From positions 48,847,257 through 48,911,256 of the forward strand of contig OX421965.1 in NCBI GenBank assembly GCA_949128115.1: DNA of 64,000 bases, in the 5' to 3' direction. The position numbers and the translations under genes were made by a program. Below the pieces are notes generated by a model. The model was not told the DNA's origin. It worked only from the letters and a program-made list of their open reading frames with translations, and ran no database searches. Shown in pieces: positions 46,601-57,100 of this stretch (position 1 is the stretch's first letter; each line of letters starts with the position of its first letter). This DNA is from Anaspis maculata (taxonomy: Eukaryota > Arthropoda > Insecta > Coleoptera > Scraptiidae).

Positions 46601-48647
46601 CATGTCGGAGTCTCTTTGTCAGCAGCTGAAGCCAGTGTTGCAGCTCCATTCACGTCACAAGTAGAGAACATTTCGTGCCTTGTCCATATAATTCTGGAAG
46701 GTCGATGTGCCTTAGTGACCAGTTTCGGCCTCATAAAGTACATGGCGCTGTACAGCTTAATCCAGTTGTTCTCGGTTCTTTTATTGTACAGGGTGAGTTT
46801 AGGAATAATATGGAACTGAAATGCCCACCATTGTAAACGTTGTGCTGTTCTAGCGCGATTTTTAGTCAACCATTAGGTGCTTTCCTTTTACCACCTTAAC
46901 TAAGTATTCTGACCTAAGTTGTTAGTGGTATCTCACTTTCGCGCATGTGATTTCTCGCTTCTTCTCTCTCTAACTTAAATCAGATCAGTGACTTTTGCGG
47001 TAAAAGGAAATCACCTATTGATTCTGCGTTGCAGGGCGATAAACCTTACGAACAAAAAAGACCCTGACGCGGAATGACGTCACCAAAAACAAAAGATTAT
47101 TTTACTTTCGTTCAAAAATTAAAAAAAAAATCAGTCCCCAAAAACAAAAGAAAATTTTCCTTCCGTTTAAAAATTTCAATCACGCGTTCACAGTGCTGAG
47201 CAATTTATTTTAATCGCAATTTATATTATAGCGGTACTGTTTTAGAACCGCTCACTCATGGGCGACATGGAGTTTCTCTACATTGATTTGATTGTGACCA
47301 CGACTTTGGCCGTGACCATAGGAAGACAAGGTCCTGCACGTGTACTAACGAAAAAACGGCCCATGGGTTCTCTGGTGTCTTTGAGAAATCTCATCCCTTT
47401 GGCACTGCAAATAATTTGTTGCGGTCTGGTTCAATTTGCTGCCCTTGCATATCTCTCTAGACAAGAATGGTTCGTGCCCGTCCCGTCGGACGTCAAGGAA
47501 GCCGTGGTGCTGTGCTGGGAAAACACAGTTCTATTCACTGTTTCTTCGTTTCAATACGTCGTATTGGCGATGGTCTATTCCAAAGGGAGACCTTACAGAA
47601 AAATGATCATCACCAACTTTTGGTTCCTGCTCAGCGCATTGTCTCTGACCATTTTTAACGTGTATCTCATGATCTGTCCATCCAAAGTAGTAGCGGAATA
47701 CTTCGAGTTGATGTTCCTGCCGAAATGGACTCACGCTCAACGCAATTTCAGATATCAGCTTCTGGTACTGCCACTCGTGCATTTATTCATTTCCGTATTT
47801 ATTGAGGTATGTTACAATCCAGATCTCTCAGAATAAATAGCGCAATGTTTATTAGTCGCAAACTAGTTCTATCAAACCATGGGGCTTTCAAATTGATTCA
47901 GTTGATGTAAATTAGTTGGAAACGATAGAGCACAAGACGATTTATTCTTTTGATGCAGGTCCAACTTCAAGTGTGAAATATAAGTATCCATCAACTACCA
48001 AAGTACCAGCTACCTACTTGATATAATAGGGTACTGGACTATAAATTAATTTATGCAAAATAACAGAATAGAAGCGATTAAAGATATTGATTTCATGAAA
48101 AAATTCATTGTGCGGTTAAAAACAATCAGTTCAAATAGGTACTCCTGGTTTAATTGTTAACGTGACAACGTTGTACCGCGGCCCGCGTTGCATTTGAAAG
48201 GATTCTGTACCGCTATTGGCTCCTGGAACCGCAGCCCCGAGTCGGGCTTATGACTGTCACATTTACCAAGCGCATTTAAATTAGAGATATTTTCAATTTT
48301 TTTTTTTTGATCATGAAAGAACGGCAGTAAAAACGGGGGAGTGGGTTTTTCCTTAGCTGAAAGTTGCAAGGAATCCAAAATAAAAAATATAGTCCAGTAC
48401 CCTATTATCGTATGATTAAGCGTTGGTGCTATTTATTCTGGACTCTGGAATATTCTGAATTGTGCTGGAAATTTCGTTTGGAACTATAAACTTGAACTTT
48501 TTACAGATTGGAATTGCTGAACGCGATTGGTTCAGGTACATTCTTAAATCCTTTAGACGAAAAGCAATGAAGAAGTACAAAAGTTTGCTGTCTCACAGTG
48601 ATATAATGCAGTATTTACTGGAGAGCTCAAGTGACAGTATTCAATAA
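34700..48647 (+). CDS. anne: P5B-type cation/polyamine-transporting ATPase (ATP13A2/3 family), complete
   Basis: Thirteen exons join in phase to 1131 aa: 34700-34718, 34780-35001, 38891-39119, 39182-39914, 40331-40519, 40595-40804, 44297-44413, 44481-44880, 46079-46251, 46333-46527, 46586-46792, 47246-47806 and 48507-48647. All introns are GT-AG. The order is: N-terminal hydrophobic segment ([18 protein letters not shown]), actuator domain with TGES ([12 protein letters not shown]), the P5 signature PPALPAAMT in M4, the phosphorylation site DKTGTLT split over the exon 5/6 junction, the nucleotide-binding KGAPE, hinge [11 protein letters not shown] over exons 10/11, and six further helices. 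P5B pumps sit in late endosomes/lysosomes, and ATP13A2 exports polyamines. The Drosophila orthologue is called anne boleyn. Introns 2 (3.9 kb) and 6 (3.5 kb) are swollen by transposons. All motifs are intact, so the pump should be active. Confidence 0.95.
35351..36237. mobile_element. hAT-like MITE with GGGATGGGCAA ends, GATA/TATC-rich
   Basis: Left end tagggatgggcaaaactattg and right end atattgcccatgtcta are inverted. The arms are long runs of gataattatcaa/atatcgata words that pair imperfectly. GGGATGGGCAA-type ends are common in hAT elements. It lies in ATP13A intron 2. An inner fold-back at 35848-36177 is inserted in the centre. Confidence 0.6.
35848..36177. mobile_element. Inner fold-back element nested in the GATA-rich MITE
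   Basis: The left arm begins ggagtattattactaaaaaa and the right arm ends tttttcaaaagtataatactc. Inner pairing includes cgtatcgtttgg(gcgc)aataaa and ctgacgtca on both sides. Non-coding. Confidence 0.7.
37300..37850 (+). repeat. Tandem repeat, about 150 bp unit, interrupted by a MITE
   Basis: The unit runs from aagttgaaagtaaa through aaatttcaagtttyatgtata to ccatgcatgaatccaccat. Two copies are visible once the MITE is removed. A reversed copy of tggtggattcatgcatggaa lies at 37013, so the array is also part of a larger inverted arrangement. Lies in ATP13A intron 2. Confidence 0.65.
37332..37568. mobile_element. MITE, CCGTCGGTTCCACAAAA termini, copy 2
   Basis: Second copy of the family at 23471-23708. 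It splits a local tandem repeat: the sequence gttgaaagtaaatcaacttgtaaaatatt just before it recurs unbroken at about 37693. Confidence 0.8.
38012..38337. mobile_element. GTTCAGTCAGC MITE, copy 4 (host of a nested copy)
   Basis: The left part 38012-38161 begins ggggtgggtttagtcagct. The right tail (gctgactgaacccatcct) resumes at 38320. The gap is exactly a second member of the same family. Confidence 0.82.
38162..38316. mobile_element. GTTCAGTCAGC MITE, copy 5, inserted into copy 4 with TAA duplication
   Basis: It runs gggtgggttcagtcagctta to cgactaaacccaccc and is flanked by taa at 38159-38161 and 38317-38319. Removing the copy and one taa restores the expected stem ...taagctgactgaaccc of copy 4. 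This fixes the family's ends (GGGTGGG) and its 3-bp target duplication. Confidence 0.85.
38355..38775. mobile_element. Fold-back element, about 420 bp
   Basis: Arms pair from gatttcgcgagagtggtcgg to the complement at about 38770, with inner blocks gaaccagnactgactcactttcag and ttgagcacaaaaaaaaca. The loop is near 38560. It ends 115 bp before ATP13A exon 3. Confidence 0.75.
41398..42168. mobile_element. Imperfect inverted-repeat element in ATP13A intron 6
   Basis: Ends taggtgtctcaaaagtatcgca and cgacacttttgaggcaata are inverted. The middle contains CAGGGTGAGT and GATTCATGAATCACCCT ends of another element. No ORF of note. The rest of intron 6 (40805-44296) holds two small MITEs and nothing else I recognise. 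Confidence 0.5.
43085..43218. mobile_element. Small MITE rich in gacacaa motifs
   Basis: Ends gcgttttccatttac and gttttaaatggaaagc are imperfect inverted repeats. In between, cgacacaa / ttgtgtc words recur several times on both strands and could fold. In ATP13A intron 6. Confidence 0.5.
43750..43880. mobile_element. MITE, TTTCCTTTTACC family, diverged copy
   Basis: It contains cttacctcaagttgttagcggtgtctca and ends ggtggtaaaagaaaagcgcc. It matches the better copy at 46874-47017. Confidence 0.5.
45684..45849. mobile_element. GTTCAGTCAGC MITE, copy 6
   Basis: A full-length copy in ATP13A intron 8, aggtgcgttcagtcagctta to ctgactgaacgcacc. The loop is gttctgaggaggatggttca. The arms are almost perfect complements. 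Confidence 0.85.
46874..47017. mobile_element. MITE, TAGGTGCTTTCCTTTTACC termini
   Basis: The left taggtgctttccttttacc is inverted at the right (ggtaaaaggaaatcaccta). It carries the shared core cctaagttgttagtggtatctca. Located in ATP13A intron 11. A diverged copy is at 43750. Confidence 0.75.
48024..48408. mobile_element. MITE with perfect 20-bp terminal repeats
   Basis: The ends taatagggtactggactata and tatagtccagtaccctatta are exact complements, 385 bp apart. The centre is unpaired. It lies in the last intron of ATP13A. Confidence 0.82.
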
Positions 48648-48849
48648 CAATAATAAGACGCCATAATGATAGAGAATATTTTTATAATAAATAATTATAC
48701 AAAATGTACCTACTATCATCTATAGAAAAAATAAGATTAACGATGAATAAAGATACTGATATCTTAACGCTGTTGTCTTATCGCGGAGCGGTGATTAATG
48801 CCAGGTAGTCTGTTGTGATTATACTTAGGTGAATGTAGTGCAATTTGTA

Positions 48850-50647
48850 ATGATGGCGAAAACGCCTTTTGATGTCGATAAAATTATTAAAAGACTTCTG
48901 GAAGGTAATTTCCCTTGCTTCTGCGTGTTATTTTCATTAATTCCCTTCTTTTCCAGCTAGGAATAGTAAAAAATTAAAACACATAGACTTGAACGAAGAT
49001 GATATGAGAACGCTTTGTCATAAAGCAGGTCAAATATTTTTACAACAGCCTATGCTTTTGGAACTGGAAGCTCCCCTGAAAATCTGCGGTGGGTGTGATA
49101 AGCTTTTTTTTTTCAGCAATATCAGGGATTAAGTTTATCTTTCAGGTGATATACACGGCCAGTTTCACGATTTACTGAAGCTGTTCGAGTTTGGCGGTTT
49201 TCCACCGCAAGCCAACTATCTGTTTCTCGGCGATTACGTGGACAGAGGCAAGCAATCTCTGGAAACAATCTGCCTGTTGCTGGCGTACAAAGTGAAATAT
49301 CCGGAAAACTTCTTTTTGTTGCGAGGCAACCACGAAACGGCCGCAGTGTGTAAAATCTACGGCTTCTATGATGAATGCAAGCATGAAAGAATAAACTCGA
49401 GAGACATTTTCAGAACTGGTTTTTTGCAGGTAAAAGGCGGTACAATACCAAGCTTTTCAAAACGTTCACGGATGTTTTCAACACGTTGCCAGTTGCGGCG
49501 GTCATCGACGATAAAATATTTTGTTGCCACGGTGGGCTTAGTCCAGACTTGTTGCACATAGGCCAAATTAGGAATATCCAGCGACCGATTGATATACCCG
49601 TCAAAGGTTTGCTGTGCGATTTGCTATGGTCAGATCCTACGACCCAGTTTGGGTGGCAAGACAACGACCGGGGAGTCTCGTTTTCTTTCGGACCTGACGT
49701 CATCAAAAAGTTTTTGGAGAAGCATGATTTCGATCTCATCTGCAGAGGGCACCAGGTTCGACATTTTATATTTTTTTTATATTCTGTGGGAAAATGACAA
49801 CTTTTTGGGGAAATATTTAGATTAGCTACTGCTCGATTTCGACGTCCAAAGTTTTATACAACACTCAGATACATTCAATTTTCATATCCTGTCTTCCTAC
49901 AAAAGAAGAAAAACTACAGTGTGAGAGAGAAATATTCCGAGCTGACGATGGATAAGAAGAACTACTAGCTCAGTTTTGTGGTGTTGAGGTGCGGTCAGTC
50001 AGCTTATTTAAGGTGCGTTCAGTCAGCTTATTTAGCCGCAAGTTTTAATTTTAGTCGCAAGCGCAGCGACGCCCATTGGCTGTTCTGAGGAGGCTGGTTC
50101 ATAAGAGCCAATGGGTGTCGCTGCGCTTGCGACTAAAATTGAAACTTGCGGCTAAATAAGCTGAACGCACCTTTGATGCGCAGCGGGTGCGACCGTGCGC
50201 TTGTTCATCAGCATCTTCCACACTGCAAACATGCATTGAGTTCTTTGTCACTGCGCGAGTGTTGCTCTCTTCTCGGCTCTCTCACGCACATCATAGTTTT
50301 CCGTAATTTTCCTTCTTTTGTGGGGAATCTGCGAATTTGCACATGAAAAAGAAGTCATGAAATCAAGTGTTTTGTGTGAAAATTCGAAGGTTGAATCAAG
50401 AAGTATCACCCACCTACCTAGCTAACTTGAACATTTTTCAATATTAATTTACGGTTTGATTCATCCTTATACACGGTGTTACAAACTTGGCAGAAACAAG
50501 TACTAGTAGGTAGGTACCTACTTCTTAAAGAGTAAGTGCTGCCTGTAGTTTACTGACGATTTTAGAATAACATGCCTGTTCTGTATATCGTACCGCACAT
50601 GTTATATGCATGCTACCTATCTTTGATCTATGAATCCCCTATTCTCT

Positions 50648-50687
<40 letters not shown>

Positions 50688-51030
50688 GTTAACATAAACG
50701 TTAACAGACATAATATCCCTGTGAGTCCTGTGACAGTGACACTTTCACCATAAATACCTAGCTATCGCACTACTCAAGTATTTACACGAGTTGCTTGTTT
50801 TTAAGGTTGTGGAAGATGGATATGAATTCTTTGCTAAAAGACAATTGATCACCATATTCTCGGCGCCCAACTATTGTGGAACATTCGACAATGCAGGCGC
50901 TCTGATGTCTGTAGACAGCGAGCTTCTATGTTCATTCCAAGTAAGCTTTTTCGTGATTTTGAAATGAAAATGGGTATATTCAATATTTTTCTGTTTTTCA
51001 CAGATTCTCTCGCCGCGCAAGAAATACTAA
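48850..51030 (+). CDS. Divergent PP1-type serine/threonine protein phosphatase catalytic subunit
   Basis: Six exons join in phase to 301 aa: 48850-48904, 48957-49088, 49146-49376, 49430-49755, 50806-50940 and 51004-51030. The start [18 protein letters not shown] is at the position expected for PP1. Signature blocks are [34 protein letters not shown] and FSAPNYCG, so all metal-binding Asp, His and Asn residues are present. It differs from canonical PP1 at usually fixed places: [10 protein letters not shown] for GNHECASINR, RGHQ for RAHQ, and CGTFDNAGA for CGEFDNAGA. It also has a very short tail (ILSPRKKY). Intron 3 (49377-49429) has GC-AG ends. Intron 4 (1.05 kb) contains a MITE and a (CT)n array. 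The divergence resembles the testis-restricted PP1 paralogues of insects; that role is inference. It starts 203 bp after the ATP13A stop on the same strand. Confidence 0.93.
49988..50172. mobile_element. GTTCAGTCAGC MITE, copy 7, with a truncated head fragment
   Basis: The full copy runs 50011-50172. It is preceded directly by a 23-bp fragment of the same left end (ggtgcggtcagtcagctta, 49988-50010). The right stem lacks four bases (gctgaacgcacc). The arrangement looks like insertion into, or template switching at, an earlier copy. In intron 4 of the phosphatase gene. Confidence 0.82.
50653..50685 (+). repeat. (CT)n microsatellite
   Basis: About 16 uninterrupted tc dinucleotides follow two interrupted tctctc blocks, in intron 4 of the phosphatase gene. 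Confidence 0.9.
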
Positions 51031-51155
51031 CATATCATCACATCACCTTGATCACATTATCGTTATATTTTATATATTTTATATTTAATACAGACATAAT
51101 ATATTTATCATGACACACTCAATACACAATATAGTATTCTATTTTATAATACTGT

Positions 51156-54100
51156 TCAAATATGAGCGTCGTGTAAGGTTTCTTCATCATAAAGCTGTGC
51201 GTATCTAGGGAAATCCAAGTTATCAAACGGTTCGTCCTCGGCGTCGTCATCTTTGGTGAGAATTTTCTTCAAGATGAAGCCCAAAATAACGATTCCGGTG
51301 AGTGATGCCACAATTACCACATATGATAAGGTTTCATCTGCAGTGATAATCCAGTTATTAAAAATGTAATGAACATGTTATTGAACTGATCAATTTATTC
51401 ACTGTCCAATATTTTCAGATGGGTATCTGAATGTGATTATTTCATCCATAGGTACCTACTATACTGCATCAAAGTTGCGAAATAATCACGAATATTAATA
51501 TATTCCTATCCACCTATCATACATTATCATCATCATAGTAAACATGACCAATGTACCTACCCACCATATGCCTGCATGGTAATTTGACAAAATCAATTTG
51601 GGTATTTATAATCAGATAAAATACCCTACAGCTTCAACTGGAGCGATTCTATCTTTGATTGTAAATATTTAAAACTGACAGAACCAAATTACCTCTAACA
51701 TTGTGGATTTGTGTGGAAGTTTTAAATTTTATCTTATCTCATAAGATCGTTTCAATACCTGAACGTGAGCATGAGACACCTTTTATCAGCTTTCACAAGC
51801 TTGTAAAACAATTTATTAACGCGCGTAACTGACGGTACAAAAATTTTACAAACATTAATCAACAGGAAGCGTACCTACATACACTGATTATTGATCTCTA
51901 ATCGCGCATTTCAATTGGTTGTAGTGAATGAAATTATCGTATGTAATACACCGATAGGTGAGGTGTATTATCGCTACATCGAGGATTTTCACGAGGGGAT
52001 CCGAGTGTAAATCGAGATGTAAGCGATAATATATCGAACCTAGAGGTGTATTCGTTAAGACAATTAACCGAACCCCACTGAAAATCTTCCTGAAAAAGTG
52101 AAAACTGTTCGAATGTTTAAGGTTGGTCATTCTGGAGGGGTGTTTTCACCAGTGACCTTGGTGGTAATACACTTATACGGCCTACTATTTTAAGGAGTGA
52201 GGTGGATTGTCGGCAAAATATCAGTGGTGCTTGATTATATTTCCAGATCATAATTTTGGCCAAGGCCTTGAGACTTTGGCGTTATCAATATTCAATACCC
52301 ATGTTCATTTTTTTTTTGTATGGCGTTGACTAAGCAAGAAGGTCGCAACATGGACTCGTACCTTAACTGGACTGGTGATGCCCATACCACCCTGAACAGT
52401 AAATGTTCCCATCATGAGCTACTATTTAACAAGACTCTAGTGCCCTTTGATTGTGTCTGTAGATTGATTAGTGATTCCACCGAAAATATCTGCCCTGACC
52501 GGAACCATTTCTAATATTTCTATTAATGACGTTATTATCAGTCCAGTTAAGGTGCAATACGACGGCAAAGAAAAAGACTCAACAGCCTGTCTGACCCCAT
52601 TCACATTACTTACAATTTCCCGCAGAAACCTGCTGTGTAGTGTTCGACAAGAGTCTGTCTGTTTGAGGAGTAATAGCCAACCCTGTAGTTGAAATAATGT
52701 TGGTAATGTTGATTGCTGTAGTAGTATCAACCTTATTTGTGGTTGTAGTGGCAGAAGATATAGTAACAGCACCTGCAGTAGTACTCGAAGAATACCTCAA
52801 ACTACGAAAAACAGCGTAATTATAATACGACCGGCTACGGCTATCTCAAAAAAAAACTCACACGTAATATCCCAAATAGTGACAATTACATCTGACGTAA
52901 TTTGAAATTCTTTGTACCAATTCGCAATTCTGCCAACCATTGTCATGGTATACATAGCACTGCGGAAGAAGAATTGTCATTCTGTAGGTACTTTTCACGA
53001 GGCGAAAAGCATCGTAATCAAACAGGAAAAAGCAGATAGGTCAAATGAAGGTTTAATCAAGTAATAGGGTCCAAGAATTTTTTTCAATCTATAGTATAGG
53101 CATAGAATAGCTGTTGTATACAGAAGAACCTCTTAGCTCAAAATTATTGTTGTTCAACTGCAGGCAAATGACCTTGCGCTGTTCATCCAGTTGTGATCCG
53201 TAGAGATGAGCGTGTTGAGCGTAGTGGGATCAGAAGTGGGATTTCACTTTCTTAGTAAAATTGGAACTCACACCACTCTCATAAAAACAAGCGTTGTTTC
53301 ATTTTCACTTAGGCACTGTACACAGTTTTTTTTTGTCTTGAGTGAAAATATTTTGCTATTGACAGAAATGAAAGGTCAAATGGCGCAGCCACGCCAACCT
53401 CTCTTCCACACTGCAGGTCGGGGGCAACATTCAAGTGTTGCTAAGTAACAACGAAGTTCAGTAAATGACTAAATTCTCTATCTCATTTTATTTTTTGTCT
53501 CCAGTGATTTTTCTGTATACAATAATTACTATTCTGCGGTCTGTGGTTTTTAGGTACTTACTACTTTTGTAACTTTTATTTTGAGTACCTACCTACTTGC
53601 CGCCTAGCTTTATCATGATGTATCTACCTACTTTTTCCACGCCAGTACCTATTTTATATACTTACATTCGGTTCCATGTCTGTGTTGTTATTTGGCAAAA
53701 GCACCGACACATCCCGTATATCTTTACTATTGCCGTACACATCGGCCATGAAAACGATCCCGCTCTTTCCCAAATAACTTTTGAAAATGGCCTTGCCAAT
53801 GCAATAACCATCTCCCCCGACCTTGATTTTCCCAATGACGTTCCACGAGTTCCGATCGAACGGGATGCTGATCCAATTATTGGAGTTTCTCGGTAGCTTT
53901 TCCACTGATAGTATCAAAGTTTTCAACTCCAATTGTACGGATTTTTCGCCGCATAACTTGAACATGTAATCCGCGAGCTTGAGTCTCAAACTCTCTTTTT
54001 CGTCTTCGATGCGTTTCGTGTCATTTGAGCTCGTGATGATAAGCTCCGAAACTTCAGCGTATCTTCTGATCTCATCGATGGAAACTTCCTGTTGGAGTGA

Positions 54101-57100
54101 CAGCAGTTGCCTTTTCGCGGGGTTTTCCGTCGTGGATATTTTATTTCGCAATTCCACCAAGCTCTTGAAACACAAAGATATTCAGAAAATGTACTTACAG
54201 GATCTCACTTGGTAGACTGGTCAAAATTAATTTCGTGCAACCCTCTATTCTAAACTGAACCTACGTTTAGTATTGTGTCGGGCAGTTTCAGTACGGAGTT
54301 GAACTCATTTATGTTTTTAATCAGATCGTTTGCTGGTCGTTTCCACTTGTTACCATCGTCTTGTTCTGATTCCAAAAATTGATTTATGCTAGCGCTGATT
54401 TTGTCAGAGACGAATTTGTAAACGACTTCTGTTTTGTAGCTGTGAATTACGCCACATGCGGCACTGAATGCTTTATAGTACTCGTGAGTATCCATTTTTT
54501 TAAGGAAAACCTGGAGTACCCCTCTAAAAATAATTATTTTAATTTTAATTACGTGAGGCTTAAAGCTACATGTATTAGATTTTAGATTCTAATAGCGTCG
54601 GGATTAAACTAGATGGAAGATAGGCATAGTCGTTTAAAAAAAAACGTATTGGTCAGGTGCAGAATGACTTTTTCAAAGTTCGACAGTCAAGAAAATATTA
54701 CAAGAATTAAAATTGCTAACTAAATATAACTTGAACAAAATTCGTGTTTTCAGAACGACATCATAACGTCTCTTGGTCCAGCTGACCAGCTGACAACCTC
54801 AACTGACCAGACCTTGCTCACTGGCACATGTAAAATTGCTATATGCCGATCAGCTTTTAAATTCAGCACTAGAACGGTAATTTTCTTACGCCAAGTTGGC
54901 AATTCTGCGATAATTGGGGATGCTCAAATTTGTAATGTTGGATCAGTTTTTCCCTAGATGACCTTGAATTTGTATTGTCAATCAAGTACAGCGCTGTTGC
55001 AAGATTGTACGAACGTTCAAGGCGTCTTGATTTTGGTAGATTTTCGCCAGTTTAAATGGGCGACTGGTGGTGGAATGTTTTTTCAAATAAAATAATAAAT
55101 CACGTTGAGGAAACTTCTAATTTTTGGTCAAAAATAAAGGTCACTAGCTGATATCTGAAATTAATCTGTGCCCTTCAAATTTAACACTAGTTGATAGATT
55201 TTACAAGCTCTCGAAGGTAATAATCGAAAATTTCACAATTTTTCTGAAATTATTGCTATGTCTGTACTAAGGATCTAATTTTAGTGACAACGTAAATCAA
55301 CTTATATAGTGCAATAGTACCTAGTATCACTATATGTAGGTACTTGAGATACATTGATACTATAACTAAATACATATGTATATACAACAATTCTTGAAAA
55401 CCTGTGAGATGAATTAACTTCAGCTACAGCATTCGCTTGAAGATCTATAGGCAAAGCACAGAGAAACTGTTCGACGTAGCTTTAATGCAAAAAAAAAAAA
55501 AGGAAAAGATGTCAGCGAGGCTGATATCAGTGGCCATCTTAGGAAACAGAGGGTAGAGTAGATGCAGCAAGTGGGCGAGTGCGAAGTTGCCGATGGAGAT
55601 GTTGAGGAACTACAGGTCTAGCTCAGATGCAGTTTTTGATAGCCATTGTCCGCGGACACCTACTCCGCGACGATGTGGTTCATGGTCTGGTTCTCAGTTC
55701 CACATGGCTGCGATGTTCAAAATTGGCAGCCAGAAAGTCTGGGTAGATTTGACAACTCCAGCAATGATTCTCAATGCTTGGTTAAGAATGACGTCAATGA
55801 TGTTGTGTGTGTGTGTGTGCTATTCATCCAAACAGGAGCGCAGTATTCCGCTGTCGACTAGACCAAGACAAAGGTGGATATCCGAATAGTGGCGTCGACA
55901 CTCCATGTAGTTCTCGCAAGTCTCTGAACCAGGTTCATTCGTGTCTTCGTCTTGGCACTGAGTTTCTCCAAGTTGAGCTTGAAGGACAATGTTTGGTCGA
56001 AGGTCACACCGAGGTACTTGGGAGTGGGATTGTGCTGCAGATGAAGTCCAGCCATCAAAGCTGACATTGAGGTGACGATCTGCTCCTCTGTTGTTCAGGT
56101 GAATGGTTCTAGTCTCTATCTCCCGAGAGTTCGGATTCAATCCTCATTTCTGAAAGATGACAAAATTCTGTTGGAAAATCGTAATACATATTTATTTTGT
56201 GCAGAAATATCATAGTGAAAAATCACAGAATTGGCGGGTTTTTATTTTGCACATCTGTGTTATTTGTCCAAAAAGTTCGTTTTCAGTTTTGACAAAAAAA
56301 TACAAGGTAAAACTTTGGATCAAGTTTTCATTTTTGGCTGGTCATAATCTACTCACTGTTCGACTGAATTGGTTCAAATTCATTTCATGGCTTGTCTCTG
56401 TTGACAGAAGGGCTGGCCTAAAAAGCTAAAATTACAGAAGCCAACTTTTTTCAAGAAAGAATCGAGCCACATTGCGGGTCAACCATTAAATTTGCCTCAA
56501 TATGGCTCGAACCCGATAACAGTATTCCCAAAAATGTAAATTTGACCAAATAACACAGGGATACATTTTTCCGAATCTGCGGCCCTGGGCTTTGATTAAC
56601 CCAGTAATTCTTGACAAGTTTTAACAGAGGAATATTGCTGGTAAATCTAAACAAAATTGAAGTCCTCTATCTGCCATTGGTCTATGTAACGTTAATAAAT
56701 AACCTTATAGCGTGGAGACCTCAGGTGATGATAAGCACCGCAAAGCAAGAGCGCCTTTCTCTGGTGGTGATTCAGGCGTGGCCCCAAACTGATGGTAATT
56801 TGTGGAAATTCACTGGAATCCCGTGGCTATCCATTTAATTTGAAGAAATCGTATCCGGTGAGAATCCCGTGGCAATCCATCACAATCCGTTGAACGTTCT
56901 GATGTCCCAGTAATTCACCCGAGGATTCACCCCTTGGTCATTTGCATCTGAAGTCAACTTTGAATGAAAGAAAAAAATTACATGCACCTAAGTACTGAGA
57001 CAAGAGTGCTACTCGTACTTACCTCATAAATGTACAGGCAGAACCATGAATATAGCAATGGCAGAACCGGGGGCAGAACACTTGAATGAAATTTTCCCAG

